Assembly (NCBI GenBank): GCA_023105745.1
Contig: JALGQZ010000015.1
Location: forward strand, 1,676,999 to 1,740,998
Direction: 5' to 3'
Length of the DNA stretch: 64,000 bases
Origin: Austropuccinia psidii
Taxonomy: Eukaryota; Basidiomycota; Pucciniomycetes; Pucciniales; Sphaerophragmiaceae
The position numbers were made by a program, and so were the translations under genes. Shown here piece after piece: positions 1 to 11,701 of this stretch (positions are counted from its first letter, which is position 1; each line of letters starts with the position of its first letter). The notes under the pieces are model-generated. The model was not told the DNA's origin. It saw nothing but the letters and a program-made list of their open reading frames with translations, and did no database searches.

Positions 1-1201
1 AGGAAAGACCTGCTTTTATCTCCTCTGAGGACTGTGAAAGACTGGTAGGCTCTTCACACGTCTACAGAGTGAAAATTTTCACTCTGGAGGCTGGGTTGTG
101 GTTCTGTACCATCAATTCTGACGTCAGCATAGTCAGAATTGTGGTTTTTGGACCACAAATGATCATTCTGGATCAATACAGGGTGAAAAAACTCTTCACA
201 GGCCACGTCAGCACCATTGTGACGTGTCCAGAGCGTCTGGATGACTAATATTAGTCATTCTGGGCGGGTTTAAGCTTTAAACAACCATTACTTTAAGTAT
301 CAAGCCAGTACTGGTTGGTACAGGTTTGGTACAGACCAGTATTGGTCAAAATACTTCCAACCAAGATATCTTAGTCAGTTTTTGAGATATCAAGAAACCA
401 AGAGCACAGAATTGAAGGGCTTAATGAGCTCTTCAATTTGGTATGCTTCATGTTTAGCCTTCTTTCAAATAGCAAAAGTTATAAGGGTTTTAAGTTTTTG
501 GATGTAATTTTGTACATCAGTATGAGGCTTCAAAACCTTCCATGCCAGATATCTTCTCCAATTTGGAAGATATCTGTATTCTGATGATACAGTTTTGTAG
601 GGCTTGATTAGCTCTACAGTTTGGTATATTACACTGTACAGTTGTATGAGTGTATGCCAAAGATACAGGGGTTTGTTTACTTTCTTGTTTTCAGAATATC
701 TGTATTTTTGGTTGTTAAACCTTTGAACCAAGATCCCTCAGTCAATTTAAGAGATACAGAGGTCTAATGTATCTCAAATTAAAGCTCTTGTTTATATCTT
801 TAATTTGGTTATACTTTTGTACAGTTTTGTACAAGCCCTCCTACACCTGTGAGGGGTTGTTGGTGAAAAAGGGTGGTATAATGGTATCTCCTGATTTAGG
901 AGTGCTACAGATGAATAGATGATACCATTGGATAGCTCTCCCTTAGAGCTTCAAGAAAAAAACCATTCTGGTTGGGGTTTCATGAAATATGTATAAGTTA
1001 GATTAGTGGCTAGAATAAGAGTTTTTGCTTATTTGGTCTTATCTTTGATAGGGTATATCTTTGTCCTTTCTTATTATATTTGAGGAGGTTTCCTCTTTAT
1101 AATCTACTTGTATTGGCTATATTTGTCCAATACTCCTCATACCATTACTTATGGTATGTTGGATGTCATGCTGGTGCTCTGTTTTGAGTCACAGGCTGAC
1201 A
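1..1201 (-). repeat. LTR, family A, 3' LTR (first 294 bp outside the window)
   Basis: The sequence is collinear with 5613-6813 over its whole length. Its inner end reads ...CAGGCTGACA on the plus strand, that is TGTCAGCCTG at the LTR start on the minus strand. It is followed directly by the polypurine tract of the internal region. Confidence 0.95.
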
Positions 1202-1217
1202 TACCCTCCCTCCAAAA
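1202..1217 (-). other. Polypurine tract of the family-A element
   Basis: Read on the minus strand this is a purine-rich run (TTGGAGGGAGGGTA) ending at the LTR start TGTCAG. That is the position expected for the plus-strand primer of reverse transcription. Confidence 0.75.
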
Positions 1218-1225
1218 AAAGCTCA

Positions 1226-1612
1226 TCATTGATGAGACTCTTTCGTCCTTATGGAGGCTCTTGATCCTTTAAAAAAAGAATCTTTATCTGAAACATCATC
1301 CAGCTTTACCCATTGGTCTTTTTCTGGTGGTTTATTCCTTCTTTCTGTTAAATAATCCCTATTGGAATATCTTTTTATTTGATTGGGGTTAGCAGTTTCA
1401 AAGTAGAACTTTCTTTGTTTGTCTTGTCCAATTATCAAGTAACTCTTTAGGTAATTATGTATGCTTATGCCATAGATTCTATGGTACTCTGTACCCATTA
1501 AAAATCCATCAAACTTTGCATTTTCAAGTACCACAAATTCAATGTGTAATCTGAGGTTTCCCATTTTGTGTGGTATTATAATTATTTTTTGGATTATTCC
1601 AAGTGACTTCAT
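1226..1612 (-). pseudogene. pol: Retropepsin C-terminal part, pol truncated after it
   Basis: A 128-codon reading that continues the aspartic protease begun at the end of the upstream gag reading, but in another frame. The segment IEFVVLENAKFDGFLMGTEY followed by RIYGI corresponds to the protease strand seen in the other gypsy copies of this window (FVVMENCTSNHFILGNDYLS at 54.98 kb; FVMLDDSHIQGF at 21.25 kb). After the protease no reverse transcriptase follows: about 60 mostly charged residues and a stop lead to the polypurine tract. An internal deletion that removed RT, RNase H and integrase explains this best. Whether the last residues are the remnant of the integrase tail is a guess. Confidence 0.75.
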
Positions 1613-1628
1613 TTTGCCTGCAGCACTT

Positions 1629-3977
1629 TTAAAGCTTCTTGCTTTTTGTTAAAAGCATCTCTGCATTCCTCATTGGAAAGTGTCTGTCCAAGTATTCTTT
1701 GGCTACCACTGAGCAATTTGCTCCTGTGTCAAAAATCAAAGGATGCTTTTTATTTTCAATGTACACATCAAGCTTTGATTTTGCTCCATGAATAAAGGCC
1801 ATACCAGTTTTGGGTACTTCCAAATACTCTTTAGCATAAATGGTTCTGCCACTTCTGTCTTCACCTTTTTTGGGTTGAATGAGTTCTGGTTTCAAAGAGT
1901 TTCCTAGGACTGATTCTGTTTTCTCATCCTCATACTCTAATAAATATTGTTCAATAGGCTCTGATCCACTGTCTGAATCCTGTCTTAGCCCATTTCCCAT
2001 GCTGTCAGAGTCAGATTTGTACTCCATGTGTTCTTCTACTGACTCTTCCTCTATTGCAAATATTTTCTTTTTTCCCTTGGGACAATTATTTGCATAGTGG
2101 TCAGGTGATCCACAGTTATGGCATGTGTTCCTTCTCCTTGGTGCTTCTTCACCATTAGTAGGTTTGAGGTCTTTTTCCATGAGTATCTTTGGTTTTTCTC
2201 TGCTATCATGTGACCTATAGGGTGAACTACTGCCAATTGATGTCTTTTTTCTGACATCTTGTATGACATTTGCTATGTCATCAATGCTGCTTATTTTGCT
2301 GCATCTGCACTTTACTGCATGTTCTAAGTCTCCTGGAAGTCTTGTCAGAATCTTATGATTTCTCATCTCTATTGTCATGTTTGGATCAATGGATTTGAGT
2401 CTTTTGGTTTGTTTAAGACACCATTCATAAGGGTCTTTTCCTGTAGAGTATCTGTCACTCTCAAAAGAGATGGTTTTTTTCCAAATCCAAGTACCATTGC
2501 TGTACTTTTGTATTATTTGGTTTCTCCACCATGGCCAGCTTTTCCTACCATGTATCTCTTTCATTTCAGTGTACCATATATTTGCATGGCCTCTGAATGC
2601 AGTGTTGAGTCTTGTGGTGATCCAGTAGTCTGGTATCTTTGGTACATCAACAAAAAGTCCATTAATATAATCAATAAGCTCCATATGATCATATTCTCCA
2701 ATTCCTGAGAATTTAGGCCAATTTACCACATCAGGTAATTGCTTCAATGCTTGTTTCTCAGAGTAACTGAGGTTCTCACCATCTTGGTAAATAGACTCAG
2801 ACCTTAACTTTGGATCCTGGGATTCAGGAGCTTGGTTTTCTGATTCTTCCTCTTTTACTTTGGTGATTGGTTTATCCTCTTGAGTTGTTTGAGGGAAGAA
2901 ATTATCTTCTTTTTCCTCCTTTTTATAGAGAAAATCCACTTCTTTTTCCAGGATTTCCTGTTGAGATTGGATATTTCTTAAATCTCTTCTCACAGCTTGT
3001 TGTTCCTCTAGTATTGAGTTCAACTGTCTGTTTTTAGTTTCAAATTCTGCCCAAATTCTGGATAGATTTGTGTTCAAGTCTTCTATGACTGTTGCTTGGA
3101 AGGAATTTTCTTCCTTGAGTGTTTTCATTTCTGAAGTCACTTCTTGAACATGATCATATGTCCAATCCATGAATTTACCCATGTTGGACCATATGAAACT
3201 ACTACCTCTGGAATCTGTGGTTTCAAATTTTTGAGGCGGTATTTTATCATCAATAGGCTTAAGCTGAGGATCAATTGATTCTGAGCTAACACTATTGGTA
3301 GGTACAGTGTATTTTAGGATTTGTGTTCCTTGTTTCATCAAAGGATCTGATTCTATCTTCTCCTTCCTGAAAGAATTCTTGTTCTCTACTAGGGCTCCAT
3401 TTCCTCTGCTGGAAACCACCAGGGATGACTGGAGAGTCCTGGAAATATTGTCCTTTAGATTTAAAGTCCTGTAGCTGTTGGACTGATGTGGGAAAGATGG
3501 CATTTCTTCTTCCATGCCTTGGTGTTCCTGAATCAGATTGGGCTCTTCCGTATGCCAAGAATTCTCTATGGCTTGGATTTCTGTTTGATTCCCTCTGATT
3601 CAAGTCTCTTCTGAGAGTATGAAATGGCTGTTGAGATTCCAACTTTTCATTTCTTCCAGAATCTTTTGGCAAGTAATAAGATTGACTTATACTTTTTGCC
3701 TCATTATTCCAATTTCCTCCAATGATACTCCCATGGTTAAGGTTTTGCTGTCCATACTCCATGTGAAAAAGTCTTTTAGGAGTACATGAATATGAGTTAT
3801 TTTCCCTGCATCTGTCCAATTTTTTTGTTGGACTGGGCTGAATTTGGTTTGGGGTGGGACTTTTAGCAGGAGTTTCCTGATAATAAGTCCTTTGTTGGTT
3901 ATTTGATCCAGAAGGGGGTGGCCTTCTCCCTCTGTTTCTTCTTTGCCAGATTTCTGGCTGATTTCTTGGGTATCCAA
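1629..3977 (-). pseudogene. gag: Gag with zinc knuckle and start of protease, two in-frame stops
   Basis: Two readings in one frame (3977-3687 and 3515-1629) are joined by a stretch broken by stops at 3687-3689 and 3600-3602. That stretch still aligns with the gag of the second family-A copy (IRGNQTEIQAIEN here, IRENQATIQAIEEQ there). In the 628-residue downstream part, residues 120-200 are charged and probably coiled coil, 266-425 form the capsid-like core (WPKFSGIGEYDHMELIDYI), residues 465-478 are a CCHC zinc knuckle (Cys465, Cys468, His473, Cys478), and DTGA at 596-599 is the retropepsin active site. Gag would package element RNA in the cytoplasm. The stops make translation of the whole protein doubtful, though the downstream part is long and intact. 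Confidence 0.85.
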
Positions 3978-4490
3978 GATCTCTGAGAAATGGAGTTGTC
4001 ATGTTAAAAAATGACAAAAGACAAAAAATTCTGTATTTTCCAAGGTTTCTTTACCTTTAAAAGGCCCTTGGACTGATTTCTGCTTTATACTCTCTGGCAA
4101 TTTGCTTGGGAGTTGGTACTTCCTCCTTGTCTTTGAGGCTGGTACAGATGAATTTCACTGTGATTTTGTCTCAAATGGAATGTATTTTTTCCACTTTGAA
4201 AGAAAATGGAGAAGGTTTTTAATTCAATTTGAATAAACAAAATTTCCAATTCCTTACTGTTATTTCTTCTGAGTTTGGTTTGATATTTGAGTTTTAATTA
4301 TTTATTATTATTATTATTTTATTTTTTTGAAGAAATAACAGTTTTGTTTCACTTATTTTTATAAGTAAAGTATTTAATATTAAAAGTTTATATTATTAAA
4401 CTTGAATATTATTGATAAGTTATTTACTTATTTTTTATTTATTTATTATTTATTTATTTATTTATTTTTTTATTTAAAAAAAAATTGATG

Positions 4491-5062
4491 AATTTTTCCT
4501 CAACTTGAGTAGAAAGATTCTTCTTCAATAATATTCAATTTGAATATTAAAGAATTGAAATAATAATAATTATTATTTAAATATTTGTTGTTGGTTTACA
4601 ATAAATATTATGATTTAAATTAATTTTACACAATTTGGTAAAAATTAATTATACTTTCTATTTAAATATACTATTTGTATATAAAAATAAGTTTGAGAAG
4701 TTAATAATAATTACTTATTATTATCAATTTTCGTGGTAAATTGATAATAATGACTTATTATTATTAAGATTTTTTTTTTGATTATTTATCAAAAAAAGAA
4801 ATTTTAATCAATTTTTCCTCAACTTGAGTAAAAAAAGATCTTCTTCAATAGTATTCAATTTGAATATTAAAGAATTGAAATAATAAAATTATTATTTCAA
4901 TATTTATTGTTGATTTACAATAAATATTATTATTTAAATTAATTTCTACACAATTTGGTAAAAAATAATGTTTTTTTATTTAAATATACTGTTTGTATAT
5001 AAAAATAACTTTGGAAAATTAATAATAATTATTTATTATTATTAATTTTCGTGAAAATTGCA
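4491..5062. repeat. Tandem duplication, period 319 bp, in the element leader
   Basis: The motif AATTTTTCCTCAACTTGAGT opens a segment at 4491 and again at 4810. The following 230-250 bases (TTCAATTTGAATATTAAAG, ACACAATTTGGTAAAA, TTTCGTG) recur in the same order with scattered changes. It lies between gag and the 5' LTR of the family-A element and is extremely AT-rich, with no reading frame. Confidence 0.8.
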
Positions 5063-5297
5063 ATATGAAGCTTTGAAGAGTATAAATACTCAAAAATAAA
5101 ATAAAATATATTATTTAATATATTTTGATAAAATACAATATATAAAAGATATATATTATATTTTTATAATATAAGAGATGAAAATTAGTTAAAAAATGAA
5201 AAAAAACTCGAAATTGTACTTACTTTTATAGTAAAAAACCTTCAAAAATAGTGAAAATGATCCAAAAATCGCCAAAATAGGTCCAGAATAGGTTAAA

Positions 5298-5315
5298 ACA
5301 ACGGCCAGGCCCCCA
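5298..5315 (-). other. Primer-binding site, tRNA-Pro type
   Basis: The minus strand reads TGGGGGCCTGGCCGTTGT three bases inside the LTR end. The opening TGGGGGC is the mark of a primer site for tRNA-Pro, and related sites occur at 24601, 50354 and 58720. Confidence 0.65.
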
Positions 5316-5318
5316 AAA

Positions 5319-6813
5319 TGTCAGGGTGAGTCTATGTAGTAGCTTAAAAATAGTAAATACAAGCTAGCACTATGACTGTGACACACAAAAAAGTAATAAA
5401 TCAAATCTTCAGGTCCTACTGCTAAGTGGTAACAGTGGTGATGAGTCTATTGAGGACCTGGGTTGCAATGCTCTAATATCTTTGACTGTAAAGAAACACT
5501 ACAATAATTAATTATTTTAATTATATCAATATAATCCTAAGAGTACTACTGGTATAAGACAGTTTTACTACGTAAGGATGTTAATTCATGATAAGATGAG
5601 TCTTTTCCAGTGAGGAAAGACCTGCTTTTATCTCCTCTGAGGACTGTGAAAGACTGGTAGGCTCTTCACACGTCTACAGAGTGAAAATTTTCACTCTGGA
5701 GGCTGGGTTGTGGTTCTGTACCATCAATTCTGACGTCAGCATAGTCAGAATTGTGGTTTTTGGACCACAAATGATCATTCTGGATCAATACAGGGTGAAA
5801 AAACTCTTCACAGGCCACGTCAGCACCATTGTGACGTGTCCAGAGCGTCTGGATGACTAATATTAGTCATTCTGGGCGGGTTTAAGCTTTAAACAACCAT
5901 TACTTTAAGTATCAAGCCAGTACTGGTTGGTACAGGTTTGGTACAGACCAGTATTGGTCAAAATACTTCCAACCAAGATATCTTAGTCAGTTTTTGAGAT
6001 ATCAAGAAACCAAGAGCACAGAATTGAAGGGCGTAATGAGCTCTTCAATTTGGTATGCTTCATGTTTACCCTTCTTTCAAATAGCAAAAGTTATAAGGGT
6101 TTTAAGTTTTTGGATGTAATTTTGTACATCAGTATGAGGCTTCAAAACCTTCCATGCCAGATATCTTCTCCAATTTGGAAGATATCTGTATTCTGATGAT
6201 ACAGTTTTTTAGGGCTTGATTAGCTCTACAGTTTGGTATATTACACTGTACAGTTGTATGAGTGTATGCCAAAGATACAGGGGTTTGTTTACTTTCTTGT
6301 TTTCAGAATATCTGTATTTTTGGTTGTTAAACCTTTGAACCAAGATCCCTCAGTCAATTTAAGAGATACAGAGGTCTAATGTATCTCAAATTAAAGCTCT
6401 TGTTTATATCTTTAATTTGGTTATACGTTTGTACAGTTTTGTACAAGCCCTCCTACACCTTTGAGGGGTTGTTGGTGAAAAAGGGTGGTATAATGGTATC
6501 TCCTGATTTAGGAGTGCTACAGATGAATAGATGATACCATTGGATAGCTCTCCCTTAGAGCTTCAAGAAAAAAACCATTCTGGTTGGGGTTTCATGAAAT
6601 ATTTATAAGTTAGATTAGTGGCTAGAATAAGAGTTTTTGCTTATTTGGTCTTATCTTTGATAGGGTGTATCTTTGTCCTTTCTTATTATATTTGAGGAGG
6701 TTTCCTCTTTATAATCTACTTGTATTGGCTATATTTGTCCAATACTCCTCATACCATTACTTATGCTATGTTGGATGTCATGCTGGTGCTCTGTTTTGAG
6801 TCACAGGCTGACA
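5319..6813 (-). repeat. LTR, family A, complete 5' LTR (1495 bp)
   Basis: On the plus strand it starts TGTCAGGGTGAG and ends CAGGCTGACA, so it has the terminal TG...CA and short inverted ends of an LTR. It differs from the left copy at about eight positions over 1201 bp. Confidence 0.95.
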
Positions 6814-6891
6814 AGTTATGTATAATTCAAAATTTCTTTTTAAGATAATTGTAGCCTATTTGGGTATGTAAAATATACCTCAAGGCTCACA
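6814..6891 (-). repeat. Fragment of LTR family B
   Basis: These 78 bases match the beginning of the family-B LTR (minus strand starting TGTGAGCCTTGAGG) seen complete at 38803-40719 and 59456-61380. The family-A element at 1-6813 cuts it off on the left. Confidence 0.85.
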
Positions 6892-8040
6892 ATATTGAAA
6901 ACCCAAAGATCATTAGGCAGTGACCTCCTGCCTTATCAAAGAGGAAAATCTTTTTTTAGCAACCAAAATCACCATTTTCTTTCACCAAAGCTCAATCATC
7001 ACTAGGCAGTGACCTCCTGCCTTATCAAAGAAAAGGATTTTCAAATTACAAATGGAACAATTAGCAAAATCCCAGGAAATTATATAGTAAAAAATGCCAC
7101 TGGGATTGTCATTGGGAAGAAGCACTTATACCAGCAATCCTCAGTATCAAAAATGATAGAGCTAAAATGAATAGGAAAGATTGCAACTCTTTCTGTAAGG
7201 AATACCTGTTCAAAGCTCTCAAGAGAGAAAAATGGAGGGGAGGAAACTCTATCAAACAAGTATTAGTGAAGGAAATATTTGGTTGAAGGAATAGAATTCA
7301 AAGAAACAAATCCCAACTGCTAAGTCCCTATTTCTTTGTTTTTTTAATCCATCCTCTTTTCATTAATATTATTATTATTTATTTCTTCTATCTATTATTT
7401 TATTTCTTTTATTATTATTATTTAATTCTTCTTGAATAATCAAGCTAAAAATCAAAAAAAAACATTCATAAAAAAATAGCTTCAGTTTGTATAAGCTTAG
7501 AAGGAGGAGATCAAGTATCTGCTTACTTCATATCAAAGATCTTTCTTATAAATATTTTTTTTATCATCATGTTATTATTTCATCTTATGATTTTGTTGCT
7601 TTATTGTTTTAGCGTGTTTATCTTAGTATTATAGTGTTTAGTATTCTATTATTTTATTAATCTTACTTTTATTTTGTTTTTTATTTGTTTTTTAGAATTC
7701 TCTCAATTTGATTTTTTTTCTCTCTCTCTTCAAGTTCCATTGGAACTTGCTTTTTATTAGTGTTTCTCTTTATATATATATATGAAATTGTCTCCATTTT
7801 TTATTTCGTTCTTTTTAATTAGCGCACATTACATCAATATTAGGAGTACGAACAGCCACCACTCAATAAAAGATGGGCCTACTGTGACAAAATAATAACT
7901 CAAAAGGACTACGTGTCAAAATATATAAAGACAAATGGAAAGCAATGACTTATTATATATATTTATAAAAAAAAAAGAAAAAGGGCCAAAGATTAGTTAC
8001 ATGCACATTCTAATAAATAAATACATGAAGAGACTAAAAC
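6892..8040. other. AT-rich stretch without a recognisable gene; two 33-bp direct repeats
   Basis: I see no coding region. A 33-bp sequence centred on GGCAGTGACCTCCTGCC occurs at 6909-6941 and 6998-7030, 89 bp apart, with one mismatch. It can fold through GGCAG and CTGCC. The rest is poly-T/poly-A and simple AT repeats (for example a TA run near 7768). Confidence 0.6.
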
Positions 8041-8044
8041 CAAC

Positions 8045-10191
8045 CTAATATAGTTTGCGAGTTGTAATAGCCCATCCATTGGAATCACGGGGGCATAAAT
8101 AGTATGGGTGCATTCTTCTCTGCTGATGGCATCTTTTGGGTTTAATAGCAGAGAAGGCCCCCTCTTTCAAAAAATAATGGAAGGGGTCCAGAACAAAAAG
8201 ACAAGGGTCATACTTGCCTTGGATAAAAGCGTAGAAAGCCATCGCGGCTTCTGGGACTTCCTCTGAAGAGGAGAATGGGGAGGAGGCATTCAAAATTGGT
8301 GCCAGAGCTGGAGGAGATGGAGGGTTCAAGTGGGGATTGTTAGCCCAATCCCAGAAGGTGGTGCTTCTTGAAGGAGAGGAGGGACAACCGAATAATAATT
8401 CCTCCAGCTTGTCGGTACTGAAGACCTTGATAAGGTCAGAATAACCCAGGGGATTCATCGCAAGAGTGTCTAGGTAAATACAATATATCCAAGAGCAAAA
8501 TGGAGTCAATTTTTTAAAACATATAAAACAAGAAGACAAAACAAATCAATTTTACCAAATGAAGTTGCGTTGAGGTGGTTAGTGAAATAAAACTTGATAA
8601 TATAAATTGGGGGAATAAATCAAGTAAGGAACCGCTATTTATACCAATTGGCCCTGCTCATTGGAAGAAGGATCCTCCGGCTAAACTCCAACAATTTATA
8701 AGCACCACCAGTGTCAGCGATGAAGCCAAGGAGCCTTAAAATAATAATAAATAAAAACTGACCATGTTATATTAAAAAAAAAGAAAAGAAAAAACCTTTT
8801 CAACAATGCTGGATTCTGGAAGGAAGACTAAATTTGTCCTAAAGGGAATTAATGAGAGATACGTTGGATCCAGGTGCTCTGCCTAAACCAATCTCGTCTA
8901 AATGCACCAGAAGGTTAAAACACCAAAGACAAAGGTGGAAGAAATATTCCTACCTTCTAATCGTAGAAGCAAATCATTGGATGTTCTAGTTATCCAAGTC
9001 CCCAGCTTCCACCAGGACAAGGAATTAGCCAGGCTTAGCATTGCTCTTGTACAACTAGGTCCACAAAAGGCATGACAAGGCTACTTCTAGTTTCTCATGA
9101 TCGTGTTTTGAGAGGATAAAGCATCAACAAGAACTGCAGTGCAAAACCAACGGAAGCAGTAGGTTAACTAACTAAAGGGGTAGTATTTTTTATTCCACCA
9201 AGAACTGAAAGCGCCTCACACAATAACTGGAAACAGTGGGGCATCATGTCAAACATGAATACCAAGCTAAATAATTGCGAAAAGCCACATGCAAGCCCTG
9301 ATAAAAAACATTATTACTGGGCCACCCCACCTAAAGATCACACTATAGTCTGCAACAAAGAAAACACAAATGCATAGGAAAAACCTAAATTAAAAAGGGA
9401 GTTAGAGACAAAAGGACGCAACAAACCAACATTCCAGTTTTGGGTATTAGTGCTGCGGTGACCTGTAGACAGTACCGACTAGCTTATTTTTTTAAATAGA
9501 AGAGACGGAGGAGAGAAAAAGAGAGAGATTTACAATGACAGCTGCATATGACAATAAAGAGAATCATTCAATGGCTCCCTAAAGAACAAAAGTTATGGGG
9601 CTAATTCCTATAATGGAGTTAGCCTGGAATGGATTCTACAGCCATCAATATCAGTAAATTGCATTGGGATCACACAAGAAGTTTATTGAATGACCAGAAA
9701 GTAAGGAAAGAACCTGATAGGTTTACTATCACATCTCTATGAAACAGACCACCCCTGGTGTCTGGAAACCATACCGGAATCATGCATTAAGCATTAAAAT
9801 TGGGTAGCTGCCACTAACGTAAGCTCACTTAAGTGCTAATGAACCTAAAATTCACCTACACAACTGGAGAAAAGAAAAAGCAAAGAGAAGGGCAAGTTAA
9901 ATCCTTTAAATTTTTCTGGTAAAAGGAAGTGGCTTGAGTTGGACTTACGGTGGAGAAGCTCAATTACTTGAGTCTGTAACATGTGAAGGAGACGATTTTA
10001 CTATTGACCAAGCAAATTAAGATCACACTAATCCTCTTGATACTTTCAGATGACCAAAAGCCGTGTTATTAGCTAGTAACAACAACTTGAAGCGAAATTG
10101 ATCATAAGATGAAGGGTAAACCCCAGCTAATTGAGTATTAAGTTGTTGGGAAGAATGCTTGAGAAAGGTGGCGTCATGAAATCTTGAGATT
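8045..10191 (-). CDS. Unrecognised multi-exon gene with several microexons (5' end not found)
   Basis: Joining minus-strand segments at GT...AG borders gives one phase-consistent reading of 295 residues: 10191-10044, 9973-9949, 9761-9727, 9462-9427, 9080-8954, 8897-8863, 8815-8796, 8734-8645, and 8417 to the stop at 8045. Exon borders include strong donors such as CACC/GTAAGT (9948) and AGAAG/GTAGGA (8953). The peptide has natural composition (for example LANSLSWWKLGTWITRTSND, then LLGFIADTGGAYKLLEFSRR) and no transposon hallmarks. The first exon starts mid-codon, so 5' exons are missing, and the hairpin array begins at 10393. Introns of 187-346 nt may hide further exons. The last junction is uncertain: an alternative acceptor at 8469 gives a longer final exon but is out of phase. 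I recognise no family. Confidence 0.5.
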
Positions 10192-11099
10192 CTAGAAAAA
10201 GCCCCCCAAACGTCGTAAAAAAAGAGAAGAAATAATTAATAAATAAGTTAAAAGAAGGTAGCATAAATTATGCGGGATGCAGGAGTTGCAGCGAGTATAT
10301 AGAAGGCTGACCTCAGGCAGCCAGTACCGGGCTGTACGGCTCAATTAGCTAGCTAGGACTAACTTTTATCAATAAATGTGTATAAAAAAAATGTCCTCAG
10401 CAAGACATTAAACTGCTGGTTTCTGATTTTATTTTTAATCTTCTGACTGTTTATTTTACTGATCTAAAAATGATTTTTTAATATTTTACTGGGATTTACA
10501 ATAAATTAAATATAAAACAGCCCTGGGCAAGGCTTTAAGCTGCTCAATTTTATATTGCTTTATCATTTTAATGACTTAGTTATTTTACTGACAATTTTAT
10601 TCTATTTTTCACAGTTTTTTATCAACCAATATATATATAATAACGAGAGAAATAGCAATGTATATAACAGAATGAGGGATTAGAAAGGAAAAAGCCCTCA
10701 GGATACAAGAAATCACAAATAAGTCCTCAGCAAGACATTAAACTGCTGGTTTCTTATTTTATTTCAAATTAACTAAAAAAAACTTATTATTGTTGACTTT
10801 TTTACAGGGCTCTAAAAAAATAAAAGCCCTAAGCAAGGCTTTAAACTGCTATTTGATCTTTTATGCATTTTTATGATGAATAATAACTATACTAACATAT
10901 TTGATTTGGCTTTTACAGGTATTCAACATTAAAAACAAAAATTTTCAGGATCTTATAAGCTTAAGAAAATGATTTTAGAATGAAAAGGAGTCCTCAACAA
11001 GACTTTAAACTGTTGAATTTATTTATCTGTTTAGTGTTAATGTTATTTCTTACTAATTGGTTTTTTTATATATAAAACAAATGATGATAATTATTAAGA

Positions 11100-11124
11100 T
11101 ATATATATATATATATATATATAT
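11100..11124. repeat. (AT)n microsatellite
   Basis: About twelve uninterrupted AT dinucleotides lie inside the hairpin array. Confidence 0.95.
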
Positions 11125-11701
11125 AAGAATACAAATAAAATTCTTATTTATTTTTAATTTTACTCAATATTTTATTTAAATTTACTGATGATTTTTTACA
11201 AAGGCCTTAAAAGGAATAAACAAAACAAAGGGCCCTCAGAAAGGCTTTAAACTGCTTATTTCTTTTTTTCATTCTTAATTTATCTTGGATATAAAATGGA
11301 GCTGACACATTTAATTGTGCTACAGGTCTTCAATATACAAATGAGCCCTCAGTATGGCTATAAACTGCTTCTTTTACTTTATTCCTCATGCTCTTTTTAT
11401 ATTGGATATTAAATTAAACTGACATATTTAAATTTGGATATGGCTACAGGGCTATAAACAAAGAAAAGTCCTCAGAAAAACATCAAACTGCTGGATTTTT
11501 TTGATTTTCCCGTTGATATTACATGAAGCTGACATATATATTTTTATGTGCTACAGGGCTATGAAGGACAATGCAAAACCCTAAGAAAGGCTTTAAACTG
11601 CCATTTTTATTTTTTTATTTTTTACTCTTTTTCATATATTTTATAATATATTATACTGACGTATTTGATTTTGAATTCTACAGGTGTTCATAATGAAAAT
11701 A

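Larger units (their letters stand above)
1..6813 (-). mobile_element. Non-autonomous Ty3/gypsy element, LTR family A (3' LTR cut by window edge)
   Basis: Two direct LTR copies (1-1201 and 5319-6813) flank a 4.1 kb internal region that reads on the minus strand: tRNA-Pro-type primer site, long AT-rich leader, gag, protease, then a purine tract. The left LTR matches 5613-6813 base for base in length, with about eight substitutions and no indel, so the insertion is young. Reverse transcriptase, RNase H and integrase are absent; the protease reading runs almost straight to the polypurine tract. Mobility would therefore need pol supplied by another family-A element. It is inserted in an older family-B LTR, of which 6814-6891 survives on the right. 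Confidence 0.9.

Noticed and set aside
3292..4017. 241-codon minus-strand frame overlapping gag
   Set aside because: Comparison with the second family-A copy shows the conserved gag reading lies in the other frame, with stops. This frame is a shadow.
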